Assembly: GCA_000320545.1 (NCBI GenBank)
Contig: ADNK01001569.1
Span: 1 to 64,000, forward strand
Origin: Bigelowiella natans CCMP2755
Lineage: Eukaryota; Cercozoa; Chlorarachniophyceae
Reading direction: 5' to 3'
Length of the DNA stretch: 64,000 nt
Positions 1 to 13,048 of this stretch are shown here, in pieces. Below the pieces are notes generated by a model that did no database searches, was not told the origin of the DNA, and was given only the letters and a program-made list of their open reading frames with translations. How positions within the stretch are numbered: position 1 is the first letter of the stretch; each line of letters opens with the position of its first letter. The position numbers were made by a program, and so were the translations under genes.

Positions 1-382
1 GTGGAGGGGGGGGGAGAGTAATCATGTATTCATTTTATTTATTCATGCACAGATTAGAAGGAAGGCCTCCTGAGAGCCTAAGATACGCGTATGTAGCGGT
101 ACTAAAAGGGGGGTTATTAGTAGTAATAGCTTGTGGTAGTAGTAGAAGAAGCAGGAGGAGAATTAGTAGCTGAACAGAAAGTAAAGATCATCGTAACTAT
201 ACACCCGCACAACATAATTGCAAGTAGAGCTGCTGTTTCTCTCCTTTACATCCACCCCCCCCCCCCCGGAAAATGCAAAAAACGAACATGCTCTTTCTCT
301 CTCTCTCCACACACACACGCACACACATACAGGCATGCACAGCAGTACGTGTGTTTGTGATGTGTGGTCCGCCTTGATTCAG
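1..382. other. Upstream intron or 5' region, no exon identified
   Basis: I see no supportable exon here. The stretch contains C-runs and CT/CA microsatellites and ends in a plausible 3' splice site (ATTCAG before 383). It is most simply an intron of the PDI-FKBP gene, whose N-terminal exons should lie before the window. Confidence 0.4.
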
Positions 383-553
383 GGTGTCGTAGCTGACGAT
401 TTCTCCGAGGAATCGGTCTCCACCTTCTATTCTGAATACTTGCAAGGTGTGCATGTGCGCGATTGGATCTGCTCCGTCTTTCACAAGAGCGATGTTGTTG
501 ATTGGGTGCTTCTTGCTCTTGCTGTTGTTATGTCGCACCTGTGCAAGTGCGTG

Positions 554-584
<31 letters not shown>

Positions 585-955
585 TGTATGTGATTGCGTG
601 CAAACGCATATAAATCGCCGATGACACAGCTATACGTCAAAGACGATGAATTTAATCCCTCTCCCCTCTACCCCTCCCTCCTCTCCCTTCTATCTGTCGT
701 TTGCGTGTGGTGTAGGAAAGCTGCATCCTTCGTTCAAATCACAGCCAGATCCTGGGAAGAAGGTGAGAGAATTGACGCTTATGCAAGCGAGGAGGCAAAT
801 CAAACCCACTTAAGTAACCGTAGTAGAGAGGTACATGGGTAGATTTTCCTCCTCCCATTGCTCTAGCTTTCTCCTGTTGTAGCGACATGGTACTATTCGT
901 AGCATTATCATAACGATATGTGGTATTTATATCTCCCTCCCTCTCTCCCTCTCTC

Positions 956-993
<38 letters not shown>

Positions 994-996
994 TGC

Positions 997-1034
<38 letters not shown>

Positions 1035-3066
1035 CTCGTCGTTGCTCAGTGGCAGCATGGGACCGTGATGGAGGTAGTGCACAGCATGCTGGGGAAGAAG
1101 ATCCTGGGATATAATCAGTAAGAATTTTAACAACAATAACAAGAAGAAGAAGAAAATCAAGGAGAAACGTATAGAATAAGATTGCTGGAAAACCATCGCC
1201 TTCTACCATCTCTTCTTTTATTTCTCTCTCTCTCTCTCCCCCCCCCCCTCTCTCGCTTTCTTCCCTTTTGCATGAGTGCGCTTAGCCATCACCCATTCTC
1301 GCCCCCAAATGGGGAAAACAGTGCCCATTTACTGCTGATTGTCTTTGGTTATGCTTTGTATGGTTGGATTTTCACACGCACACAAACACACACACACACG
1401 CACACACGCATTTAGTGGCATGGACGATGTCGTTGGCGATGTTGTGCTTATGGCCTATAAAAACTGGTATTATGAGTCACACAGTAGTAGTAGTAGTAGT
1501 AGTAGTAGCAGTAGTAGTAATAGTGAGTAGTTGTATATGTAGCAGTGATATATCTCTTAAGAAAAAGCTGATAGACTTACTTCGCACATTGTGAAATGTA
1601 CGAGAAGACATACGCAAACAGTATATATGTACATGTACGTATATATACATGTATATATAATGCAAGGTCTCCGAACAAGGACAAGCACAATGCGACAATG
1701 GAAAGACTGGCAACCATTCTAAAGGTACCGATCGTGCCATTAATGATACATGCACACAAGCACAAGCATCGTACGCTAGGAGCGACCAGAAATAGTAGTA
1801 GAGAATATAGCGTGGAATTAGATATCACCCACTCTTTCTCTTCGCTCTTTATCAAATGCATACACACGCAGGATACGGGTATTGTCGTAGCGACTTTTGA
1901 CTCTTACGAGAACTTCTTCGATAATCAAGTCTTCCAAGTGTAAGTTACCCGCAAAAGCAACACGATTCTATAAGCAGCACCCCCAAGGACTTGCAATTTG
2001 CCGCATCAATCCACTTTGATTTTCATGCCCTTTCGCACTCTGCTCTCCTTGCTTCAGGGAGGATGAGCACTGGCAAGAGTGTCGCGTGTATCTTATCGCT
2101 GGAGGTAGGCAATAGGTGTTTTTTAAGAGACGATGAGCCAGAAGTGAATCTTTCATTTTGTTTCCAAAGAATGGATTAACAACATCACGACTCTTTCTTA
2201 TTAACAAACAATACTGTATGCGCGCAGGAGAAGCAACACCGGAAGTGAGAAAGCCTATTCTGGTTGCAGATGGTAGCAAAGAGTCTTCTCTTCCTCTCAC
2301 CCAGGTGATAGCAGCATGTGTTCCATTTGTAGAGAGCGATATGCAATGAAATGAAGCAATTCTGGGAATCTGAAAGAAGAACTAACGATGCTTTCTGCCA
2401 TTCGCGTTTGTGTCTCTGCCAAGATTTGGAATGTCTGACTATATGCATTCATTCTCTGCTGCAAGGGAAATATCCTCAAGCAGCTCAAGGCCAAACTACC
2501 GGAGATTCAACAAGAATGGAACACCGTAAACTCGATGATAGTAGTAGCAGTAGTAGAAACAGCAGTAGTAGCTTTGATGGTGGTGGATCGCCGACATGTG
2601 TGTTTTGTGTATATCTACATGCGAATACAAGAGTTGTGCGTTTTATTGATGATTGAGAAGCCAGAACTGCAGGATACTTAACCATCTGTCATTTGGCATC
2701 AGATCAAAGGCAATGTTGTAGAAGTGCGGCGCCAAGTTGCTGAGGAGAAGGAGAGGAATAAAAAGGAGGCAGAAGAGGCAAAGAAACAGGTAGAGTAAAT
2801 TTATTAATGCAGACTGTTGTATTTTTTAAAAATAAAAAACAAAGCTAGAGCTTTGCACACACTTAGAATTTGGTCAACCGCACAATGAAATCATTTAGGC
2901 TGAAGAAGAAGCAGAGAAGCTCGAAGAAAAACTCAAATTCATTCCAAAGGTACTGCTAGACCAAAGCTGCAACCTCCTCACACCCCACGGCACCGTTCTG
3001 ATTGATGAGTTAATTTTGGATATTCTCCTCCAAGCATATGACGATATATCTCTGCCTCTCTCTCGC

Positions 3067-3115
<49 letters not shown>

Positions 3116-4446
3116 GTGTGTGTGTGTGTGTGTGTGTGTTTGTGTGTGTGTGCATCATAGATCGATTGCACTAAGGACGAAGATAATGGAGTCATCAAGC
3201 AGACTATTAAGGAAGGAACTGGAGATGTGCCAAAAAAGGGCGATCAAGTATGTGTGTGTGTGTGTGTGTGTGTGTGTTTAAGTGTATGCATGTGAGAGTG
3301 TGTGTGAGAGAGGGAGGGGAGGAGGGGGGAAGTGAGGGTGCTTTGCTGTTCTGATGTTGGAGTTCTCCTATTTATGCTAATGGCTAATTAGCTCGGTCAT
3401 TTTAGTATAAAACGGTTAGCTTTATCGTAAAGCACATCATGCCTTTTGAGTTTCACGCCATTAGCTGTGGTAGTAGGTAGAAGTTGCGGTAGTCCAGCAG
3501 CGGTAGTAGTAGTAGTAGTAGAAGTAGTATTTGTAGTAATAGCATTCCTCGATGACGAAAGGGTGTTTCTTCGGTGTGTTATGGGTTCGGCAGATCAGTT
3601 AGTACCTAGATTATCAATGAATGATATCTCTTCCTCTTCCACTCCTCCTCCTCCTCCTCCTCCTACTACTACTACTAATACGACTACTAGGTGGAAGCAC
3701 ACTACACAGGCACTCTGCTAGACGGCACCAAATTTGACTCATCTCGGTGAAAAGCTCTCTTCGGAATTTTGAACGACGACGATCTATATACATGCCAATT
3801 TTGTAAATTTATTTATTTATTTATTCATCTACATGTATATTGTGTGGTTAGGGATAGAGATGAAACCTTCAAGTTCCCCTTAGGAGCCTCCCAGGTGATG
3901 GTTGTGTTCATACACAACAGAATGCTTTTTGTTCCAATGGTATACCAAACAAGTATGTACAAATCATACAGGTTATAAGGTGCTGGGATATGGCCTTTGC
4001 GACGATGAAGGTATGGAGAAGAAGAATAGAAGTTTGTGTGATAAGAAATAAAGAGAATGAGAAAGAAACGTTGCGAGCCGGATTCAGATGATGTTACGAT
4101 TTATAGAGAACATTGACGATTCTGGCTGCTAAGCTAGAGTCATTGCAGGCCGAATTCACAAAAGCGATGTTGTTCATGAGAGGGGGCGAGAATGGAATGT
4201 TTACGCTGTCACAATGCAATCGCTATAATAGCACCTTTCATTTCATTTTTGAAACAAATTCTCTGCTGACAATGTCCTCTCCCTGCCGTGCGAAGCTGAG
4301 CAGAGATTTACATACGGCAAACGTCCGCCAATTCTCCTACTTCTGTTTCATCATTTCATCAACAAAAACACGATCACCGTAATGTCCCTGTCAGGTGGGA
4401 GAGAAAGCTGTTCTAACTTGCCAGGTGAGTATCTCTTCAACTTGAG

Positions 4447-4484
<38 letters not shown>

Positions 4485-4741
4485 ATACTTACGTGCATTA
4501 TTATACATTTGGCATTAATTTTATTATCTGAAACATAACAGCCTGAGTACGCATATGGAGAGCGTGGATCCCCCCCTACAATACCTCCTGATTCTATCCT
4601 AAGGTAGTAACAGTGTAGTGAGGGTCTAGTGATAGTAGTAGTAATAGCAATGGTAGCAGCTGTAGTGGTGATGACATTTGCAGGATTAGTGGTAACCACG
4701 TTACCAAGCAATAACATTGTGCGCTATGAATTGTCCGATCT

Positions 4742-4783
<42 letters not shown>

Positions 4784-4841
4784 CGGATGTAATGAAATGT
4801 TTAAATTTTTCAATGGTCATCCTAATGTAGCTGTGCAATGC

Positions 4842-4885
<44 letters not shown>

Positions 4886-4994
4886 ATATTTATAACGACA
4901 TCTATCTAATGGGCGTTGCATTGTTTGTTGTAGATTCGATGTTGAGTTGGTTTCATTCACCCCATCCGGCAGCAACGACAAGGATGAACTCTAA
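383..4994 (+). CDS. PDI-like / FKBP-type peptidyl-prolyl isomerase fusion, ER-retained (3' part, about 18 exons)
   Basis: Likely an ER-lumenal folding factor. Exons in one consistent frame are 383-446, 716-762, 1056-1117, 1416-1466, 1667-1724, 1872-1939, 2058-2104, 2228-2304, 2466-2525, 2703-2789, 2899-2949, 3161-3247, 3691-3746, 3852-3894, 3972-4010, 4395-4424, 4542-4603 and 4934-4994. The first exons match the end of the PDI b' domain (DDFSEESVSTFYSEYLQGK, then LHPSFKSQPDPGKK). A thioredoxin-like a' domain follows (DVVLMAYKNW), but the CGHC site is replaced by SPNK, so no redox centre is visible here. A charged helix (EEKERNKKEAEEAKKQ) links to an FKBP domain: VEAHYTGTLLDGTKFDSSR, FKFPLGASQ, VIRCWDMAFATMK, VGEKAVLTC, PEYAYGERG, FDVELVSF. 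The C-terminus is KDEL, the ER-retrieval signal. The 5' end is outside the window. The FKBP assignment is very secure and the PDI part fairly secure. Confidence 0.85.
555..584. repeat. (GT)n microsatellite in intron
   Basis: About 15 GT units inside the first visible intron of the PDI-FKBP gene. Confidence 0.9.
957..1033. repeat. Compound (CT)n-(GT)n microsatellite before a 3' splice site
   Basis: A CT tract followed by a GT tract sits about 20 bp upstream of the exon starting at 1056, where it could act as the polypyrimidine tract. Confidence 0.85.
3060..3150. repeat. Compound (CT)n-(GT)n microsatellite before a 3' splice site
   Basis: Same arrangement as at 957-1033. The CT then GT tract ends about 10 bp before the acceptor of the exon at 3161. 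A further GT tract (3248-3279) starts right at the donor of the next intron. Confidence 0.85.
4449..4877. repeat. Three (TA)n tracts in the last introns of the PDI-FKBP gene
   Basis: TA tracts at about 4449-4481, 4741-4779 and 4843-4877, all intronic. Confidence 0.85.
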
Positions 4995-5631
4995 CCGCAG
5001 TTTTTGCCCAACTTGATGCCCGTCGTATTTTCGCTATATTAAAAAACCAAGCTAAGTACGTACGTAGCAGAAAGTTGTGATTCCTCAATTCATCATAGCA
5101 CATGATATATATATAGCATGTAGTGCGGCCATCTTTGGGTGCGATTTGCACAACTAGCATCTATATATACATCGCATTGCCATATGTGCACAACAACATC
5201 GATCTTGCTAGCCTATCATGCGTACGCGTATGAATGCTATACATATTTAGCAGTTCATGAATATGCGTCCGTCCGTTTTAGTTTGTACGTGCCGCCATGT
5301 CATGTAGCAATGTGCCAATTATTTGTGCTGCAAGCAGCGACGGATCATCGATCGAGCGTCAACTGCGATGTGGCGCATTTCAATATGCCTCATGCATTCG
5401 TCATGCCGAAAGGTAAAAAAGCCTCCGCCACACTGTGAACACGTTCATTTTGCTAACTCTGAACTTAGCTGATATGCTAGCATGCTAGCATGGTGCAATC
5501 TTGCTGGCAATTGTCAACGATTCATTGGACAACATATAAAATGATTAGATCCTATCTGCTACTGAGAGCAGAACACACACATTCAGGGTCGTGATTTCAC
5601 GTCAGTTGTCACGTTGCAATGTTCGTCCTGA
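4995..5631. other. Convergent 3'-3' spacer with CTAG palindromes
   Basis: No gene seen. The spacer lies between the stop codons of the PDI-FKBP gene (plus) and the receptor gene (minus). It contains overlapping GCTAGC/CATGCTAGCATG words at 5476-5491 and single CTAG sites near 5152 and 5209. Presumably it holds both 3' UTRs and poly(A) sites. Confidence 0.6.
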
Positions 5632-6487
5632 TCAGATGGGTGGTTTGTCATCCTCATCAATCTGCGCTGCAATTGAAAGACAAAAGAAAGAAACAAGCCA
5701 CACAAAGTTAGGAAGATAAAGATGGCAACGGCGTGAAACATTCGCATCATTGCATGCGTGCATGTTCGATGGCCTTTCATTCCAAAAATCACAGGCGAAC
5801 TCATCATTCTTGGTCGTCACATGGAGACGGCAGTCATTACGAGCATGCATGCATTCGTCATTCTGTTGTGATAAAAAACGTGTGTGTGGTTGCTGTTCTG
5901 GTTATATTTGTTGTCGCTCCTTCCACTCTCTATTTTTACCAACGCCACTCTTTGTCGGGCTCTTCTTGCTCCTGTGACTTGAGTTTGCCGAGCGTGTGCT
6001 CAACGTAGTCATACTAGCCTTTGAATTGTCCATGCGAGAGACTTTTTCATCAACGAGTTTGATGACCTGCTCTTTCAGCTTACTGCACTCTGCCGATAGA
6101 CTCTTCTTCTCTGTGTCACTCCGCCTTAGCTTTCCCTCCAACTGCTCACACTTATCACGCAATTCTTCCAGCTCAAACTGCATTTTGCCGTGTCGTACCT
6201 CCTCGGCCTCCTGCATCTTGGAATGAGGCATCTTCTAAGGTGGAAAGGGGAGAGGATATAAAAAGAATAGCGTGGTTAGAAAGGTGTACAGATCATATCC
6301 GGCAAAAAAAGATCATGAAGGATGCTATGAAACACGCCATGCCGGTGTATATTATGCATTGGCAATCCTCCGGGAGGCCCAAAAACAAGATAACGCGAGG
6401 TCGTGAACAAGTACAACAATAAAGGCTCTTTTAGAGAAGGAAGAAAGACCTTTTATTTAAAATAGCTGTGATGTGATGCAAGGTCCA

Positions 6488-6530
<43 letters not shown>

Positions 6531-9500
6531 TTAGCAGCAATCAATAGTGGTGGCAAAATGCTACCATTCTCGGAGTGCCTTTAATTTCATGCAACGAGAC
6601 CATCGTAGGCACTTCCTTATCTTTTTGTGTTAGCTGCCAAAGCTTAGGCCCATACAACGCTCCACACCATGTCCATATTGCGATTGTTCCGAATATGGTG
6701 CGCACATCCAACCTATAAGCACGACTTGACTGAGGGGAGAGGGAGGGGGGAGCGCAAAGATCAGCACATTTCAAATGTTTAGGAGTTCGTAATCTGAAGC
6801 TTTCGAGGAATTTCTTAATCTGAAAAATGTGATTACTCTCGTTCTCAGATAAATAAAAAACACGCCACTTATCTTCTCAACGAACTTTAAAATGATTGTG
6901 CCGCGAACATCTCCATCCATATGAAATGCGTCCATGTATTTGAAAAGCAAAAATTCATCTGAATCTCTAGAGTGTTAGTTACGTTTCCGGTGATTTGCAG
7001 CACAACCATCACGAGGACACAAATGCAGAAGCCGTAAAGAGCAAACGCCATTTGCTGGCTCTCTTTGAACTTGCTCCAGCTCTTTCTCGTCTGGAAGCTC
7101 AGCACTACCAATGAGCTCAAAAGGACCATGCAGTACACCAGCATAATCACTGACCACCTGATGGTGATATTGAGGCGTACAACAAATTTGCTAGGTTAGT
7201 GGAAAAACTGATGTTTTCAAATGGAGGTGTGATTCTAGGAGCACTGGGGATAAAGGACGCAACGAAGCCTTTGTGTTGTTATTGATTGGAGTGAAGTCGT
7301 ACAGAAAAGAGCCTGATCGGCAGGTCGTGTAGTTCTTTGAAGGCCGGATGGGGTCTGTCTCGATTATTTCAGGTGACAGCGGGTCAATGCCTTGCCATAG
7401 AACGAGAATCGCTAAGGTAGGGATCATCAGATATCCGAGGAATTTGAGGAGAGTACCATCGTCAACCTGATAGAATAATAAAGAAGATCATGAATATGAT
7501 GATGATGGTGATAAATGTACACTTGAATATAAATAATAAATAAATATATATATTTTGAATTTCTGTAGATTACCATGCATGATCTCAATATAATATATAT
7601 ATTATATATATATATATATATATATTTAATATGCGATATGCAACTTGCATTACTATGATGCCTCATGACCTTGAGGGAAGTGATATTCACGGCATGCTCC
7701 AGTGTGGAGAATATCTTCATAATTCGCCAAAGCTTAACTGCAATTGGCCCGAAGAACAGCGTGAATCCAATTCCCAAGAGCCAAGGTCGGCAACCACAGG
7801 TTATTTCGTTGTTTTCCAGTCCTAAAAGTATCAGTGACGAAGAACGTCAAATACGGCACGATGCTGGTACAAGTATAATTCTAAGGCCTGACTAAGGGTG
7901 TTCTTCACGGTTTTTCGTGGTAGTAAGCTCACGCTTACAATAAAGCTATGTGCTGATATGTGACATCGTATTCGCATCATGATTATCCATACGGAGTGCT
8001 ATATCACACACAATTAGACACTTCTTTGTCTATCACCCCATGTCAGCATCGAAAGGTCCAGCATCAGGAGGCCAAGCAGCGATAACGTGACGAAGAGGAC
8101 ACTGACAGCTTTGATTACTGGCGGAATTGAGCAGTAGCAGTAACGAGCAACAGAGGGATATTAATGATGAGTACTGCTGTGAGTATTTTCATTCATAGTG
8201 CACTATGCAAGGAAATAAATTCTGACCTGGATCGCCTCGATGTGCTATCAAGATGCCGATGAGAGTCAAGATCATTACGGAGTTTATCACGACCATAGCA
8301 AGCATCACCTTCTCAGACTCCGTGTTGAACAGCTTTTTGGTGTATCTGATTACGATAGAAACATAGAGTCACGACATGGGTTTCGAGGGGGGTCCCTGCC
8401 CTTGGCCCCGCCGTTTAAACAACTACAGAAGAAACAATTGGTACATGGAATTCTCTGCAATCCTATTCGGCACTCATCATGATAAATATCGCCTCCATAA
8501 TCATCAACAATCTTCCATCACCACGGAAAAAAAACGTCCATTACACTCTCTCATCCCAAGTAGGTATGGGGTAAATAACGCCGGAGGTGTCGGTACTCAA
8601 TGGATATACGATTTGAGCGAAGTTGTTTTGGTCGTATTGAATTACAAGCATCTACCCAAAGAATTTAAAACAAACAACGGAAGCAAATGAATAGGGCAAG
8701 AAGAAAATGGGTTAGTCAATCAGTCGATCTGTGCAAATTATACTCAATTCCTTTAAGCCTAAATCAATCACCTCTTTGGCCTCATTCGCTCCAAGACGAC
8801 TTCCTTCAATCAAACCGTAATACGACGGCTGTGAAATGTCATTAAGCGCCTCGAGAGTCTTGTGCGTTGCATTGCTCTGCGCTCGCTCCACAGCATATGC
8901 GAGAGAGTACAGGGTAGCCATTGACCCCGCAGCTTGATACGAGGGTGAGACTCCGGAATACGCACGATATGCAGCATCGAATTCTTCTGGAGCACGCACG
9001 CCGTTGGTTTGATTGAAAAGCCGGATAACCGAAGACGTTGTCTGCTCAGTGCAACCGGAATCGGTGCATCTGTAGAGCGCATGTGTGTGTGTGTGTGTGT
9101 GTGCGCGCGCGCGTGTTTAGAAGCACGTGCAAAGTGAACATAATTGTATCAAAGAGCGTCATTGCAACTAACATCTCTCTCCCACTAACCCCCCCCCCCC
9201 CCCCCTCTCTCTCTGTCTCCTTCACGAACTCTCTACATGGCGTGTGTATTGCCCATTTTGCTTTAGTTGTTCGCTATTATGTGGTTGTTCTATAACAGTT
9301 AGTTAGCCTACCGTGGATCCCACTGTACGGGGCCAGCAATGTAATTGAACTTACTGCCGAGCGTCTCCTCTACGCTCTGCGTGCCAACGCATACAGAGAG
9401 TGCAAGAAAGTTGGGCAGATAGTTGCGGTCATATGCTCGAGTCATGAATTCTGAGCAAGTGCGAAAAAGTAGCAAGACAAATATTTGAATTAGATTCGCA

Positions 9501-10454
9501 AAAGGATATGGAGGCAAAATAATGTTTCTGGTATTTTGTCGTTTAATGGCTGCTGTTATCGAAGTAGAGAGATGGCACCCGTGCACGCGGTGTTGAGAAC
9601 GCATCCAACGACGACGTCAGGCTTATTGGATTCCAACTGCTCGAAAAGCCCTTCGAAGCTGCTATCGCTCGTGTGGTCTAGAGGGTATAGGTCATACACC
9701 TGTACAGCGTAATAGCAAGATGGTGATGGTATCTTTGCTATGTTGAATGACTAATGTTTAAATAGCAGCGAAGCAATAGTATGCTGCTTCCAGATGTAAT
9801 GGGATTTCCATGCAAAACAAGTTTGAAGTACGAAAACAAATGACGCATAAAAAGTGGCGCAACGCAGTGCAACGACTACATCAAAAGCCGACCTTGTCAA
9901 AATCAAAGAAGGAAGCAGAGAGGAAAGCTTGTTCGCACATGGTCTGTGAGAACAGCCCACTTTGGTGGAAGAAAGCAATAGATTCGGCCCCGTTTAGCTT
10001 AGTGAGCTGCACCACAGGTTCCATATACTGCGAACTCAGGTTTATCACCCCAAAGAGTCCCGGAAAACGACGCTGCCCGACCACCTAAAACGAAGGAAGA
10101 AGAAGTAGGAGGAGAGAGAACAGAGGAGTAGGTTGATATCATAGCAAACCCGAGCTGCGGCTACCAGTATGACTTCAACTACCTTGTCGGTACAACCGTA
10201 AGATGCCGCATTTGAAGGCAGGCAGCTGAAGACTGCTTCTGATGCAGCCCCGCCAGCAAGGACAATCTCATCGTAAGGATCGCACGCTATGGCCACTGTT
10301 TGCGTCACTCCAGACGAGAATGGGGAGAGGATGAAGTTGAAGTCGCCTGCAGAGTGGTGATTGGAGCAAAGAGAAGGGTAGATCAATGATAACATACAAC
10401 GCATCAAAAAGGTAACAAGAGAATCCGTGGTTTCATGTACTCTCGCTCCACACA

Positions 10455-10493
<39 letters not shown>

Positions 10494-11086
10494 CTTCTTG
10501 TGTTTGTGTGCTGATGTGGCTTAAATGTAGAAACGTCGTGGTTGCATACAATAATTATCGACGTATTCAATTTTTTTGAATACCGAGGCTGCCTTCACAC
10601 ATAGACCTTGCCACCTGGGTAACGTACGTCGAGTTACTTCCAGACCCAACATCCGCATATGTAAAGTGTATGTCTTCAATCTGAGTGATCCCGCTTACAC
10701 CTATGCGAGCGAAACAAATGACACAATTTCCCTCAATAAGAATCTCCTAAACGCTGATTGGACTGCGCTGACGCACCTGAGTCGGCTAACAGTTGTTGCC
10801 TGAAAATCTGGGTGACGTTATATGTCTCTTGTGCGCGCCACGCCCGTGAACCGACAGATGTCACGTCAGAGCCAGTCGCTCTGAAGAATATTGATGCGTG
10901 TTTGTGTGCTGAAGCCTTCATTGTACACCCGTGCACTCGGTTGTGTGTTTGGATGTTTGCGCATATGCAATTTAACAATTCTTACGTGTAAAGGACTCCC
11001 ACAGAAAGGTTGAAACTGGCATGAACGTTGAGCACATTTGCTGCCAGGCCCAGTAGAAGGAAGAGGACCGAAGGCAGATTATACAT
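5632..11086 (-). CDS. Class C (GABA-B receptor-like) G-protein-coupled receptor
   Basis: Predicted plasma-membrane receptor read as many exons. The start at 11086 gives a signal peptide (MYNLPSVLFLLLGLAANVLN, then VHA) followed by SFNLSVGVLY. The extracellular part resembles periplasmic-binding/ANF-receptor folds: FILSPFSSGVTQTVAIAC and VLAGGAASEAVF at about 10230-10350, RFPGLFGVINLSSQYMEPV near 10050, VYDLYPLDHTSDSSFEGLF near 9650, and IQYDQNNFAQIVYPLS near 8620. The class C seven-helix core follows: MLAMVVINSVMILTLIGILI, IKAVSVLFVTLSLLGLLMLD, CGCRPWLLGIGFTLFFGPIA with KLWRIMKIF, then LVLWQGIDPL, then FGTIAIWTWCGALYGPKLW. The cytosolic tail is a charged coiled coil (about 6000-6230) ending AQIDEDDKPPI after a last splice. 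The ligand is unknown; a GABA/amino-acid-type receptor is family inference. Confidence 0.85.
10455..10492. repeat. (CA)n microsatellite in receptor intron
   Basis: About 19 CA units just upstream, in gene direction, of the exon encoding the first binding-fold segment. Confidence 0.85.
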
Positions 11087-12274
11087 CCTCTGCAAATTCA
11101 GGTAGACTCAGATCGAATACACAACTTCATCTCCTCCAATTTAAGGAAATAAAGTATAGGGTGTAAGCTAGCGATGCGAATGTTCTGTTGCGGAAAACGG
11201 CAATCTCACCTCTCTATTTGATGTTCAAAAAGGTTCCCAACGGATTCGAGTAGATATCGTGTTCCCTCAAAAATACCTCTCGAATACGAAAACTAAATCA
11301 TATGCCCTCCCTTTCGTTTTCTGATAGTAAAAAGAAAAGATAGTACTTGGGGGGGAGAGGGAGTGCACCACCACGATGTAGGAAGGGAACCGATACTGCG
11401 AGCTGGAAAGCTCTGGTTAATCCAAGACTAATCGTGAGCGATACGGAGATGAAAAGAATGGGGTATATTTAAAGAGACAAATAATATAGATTTAATTTCC
11501 GCAAATACTACGTGTTTTCGCCATCGAATGTAAGTTATATCTCGTAAGGTTTGATCTGAGAATCTGGGGTGGGCAGACCGAGAGACGAATGGCGTTTTTC
11601 TGCCTAACAAGCCTGATTGAATGGAAGCTCCGTGGAAAACCATCGTTGAAATTCGGTTGGAAGGTCAGTTTCTTCCCGTTACAATCCGAAAATTTCCTTG
11701 AAAACCATGGAAACGATGTCTTTACGGCCCAAATCCTATGGATTTTTCCCACCACAGTTCAATTATGGCGTTTTTACCTCAATTTAGAGTGTATACACGC
11801 AGCACACGTGCCTGCGCTCGTATGCATGTATTCGAGTGAAGGAAGATATTGCTCCCATAATTCCACGTCGCGCATAATACAACCAACAATGCATTCCTGT
11901 CAAAATAATACACTAAGAATATCTCTATGCAGCATATTTTTCTTAGGTTCACTGCAGATTTGTTTACCTGCACTACGCAGATAAAAATGAATTTTTATAG
12001 GATGATATATTGAACATTTTTAGTCTTGTTATTGTTGATGAAGGGATGATGAAAAAGATGATGACGATCACGGAGATTCTCCCCCTCCCAATCAGATTCA
12101 TTTGGATGAAGAACTGCTAAATTTTACGAGTATTAATGCATGTACAATAGATGCTGCTGTCGCCAATCTTCTTCTTTTATATTTCCATGGAAGAAAAGAG
12201 CTAATGATGTTGTGGGTGACTAAGTAGTAATCCTGGAATAGTGTTATCTTTCACAATGTTTAAATTAATGTGAC
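11087..12274. promoter_or_regulatory. Divergent spacer upstream of the receptor gene
   Basis: No convincing exon seen. Short ORFs on both strands between 11430 and 11980 lack family resemblance and flanking splice logic. It probably holds the receptor promoter and perhaps that of the gene starting near 12275. Only one GCTAGC occurs (about 11167), unlike the convergent spacers. Confidence 0.4.
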
Positions 12275-13005
12275 ATGGAATACTCCACTGCTTCTGAACC
12301 TATCTTTCCACGTGACTGCCAGTTTGTGAGATTTTCAGTCCATAAAAGACTATTCCGAGATGCCGTGGGTGATTCCATTCAAATTGAAGGTGATCCTAAA
12401 AATATCAGTCTCCCTCCTTGGAGAGCATATCTGCATCTATCTTGCACCTGATGCTTTCCCGATGAACAATAGGTGGACTTCTCGAGGGTGAATACATCCC
12501 CTAAGAATAATTCAGAGAAGAAGCAAACGAAGAAGAAGAAGAAGAAGAAAAAAGAGGGTCGAATCCGGAAAAAGTTCCGGGGGTTTGCATCTGATGTTCT
12601 AGAGAAAACAGCATCAATCTTTGCTCGACACGAACAGGTACTGCATCTGCTACTGACTAACACATTGGCGATAGTAACAAATATAATAAAATCATCTTAT
12701 TATCATGCTTATATCGAAGAAAATCCCAACGACAATACAATTTTTTTAGATAACTAACGTCTACAAAACACACACACACGCACATACCTACTGTTATATG
12801 CCCGGTAAGATCGCGGAATCAGAGTTCTTCGTGCTCCAAAAACGAAAGAAGGAAAATTCGAATAAACCTCCCTATCGCATTCTTACACGGCGAAAACCGG
12901 TAACTTGAGACGAAGATAGAGGATTGGAAGATGAAGATGATGATATGATAAAAAGTGAAAGAACGAGAAATATGTATCACTTCGTACAATTTTCCTACCT
13001 TGTGC

Positions 13006-13048
<43 letters not shown>

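Noticed and set aside
197-640. Minus-strand ORF of 147 codons over the first exon region
   Set aside because: It is antisense to the PDI b' exon and reads mostly through CA/GT repeats; the plus-strand exons fit a known family and splice in phase.
739-1209. Minus-strand ORF of 156 codons
   Set aside because: Composed largely of translated CA and GA microsatellites, antisense to PDI-FKBP introns.
11428-11984. Overlapping ORFs on both strands (up to 131 codons)
   Set aside because: No domain, no splice continuity, similar length on both strands, as expected by chance.
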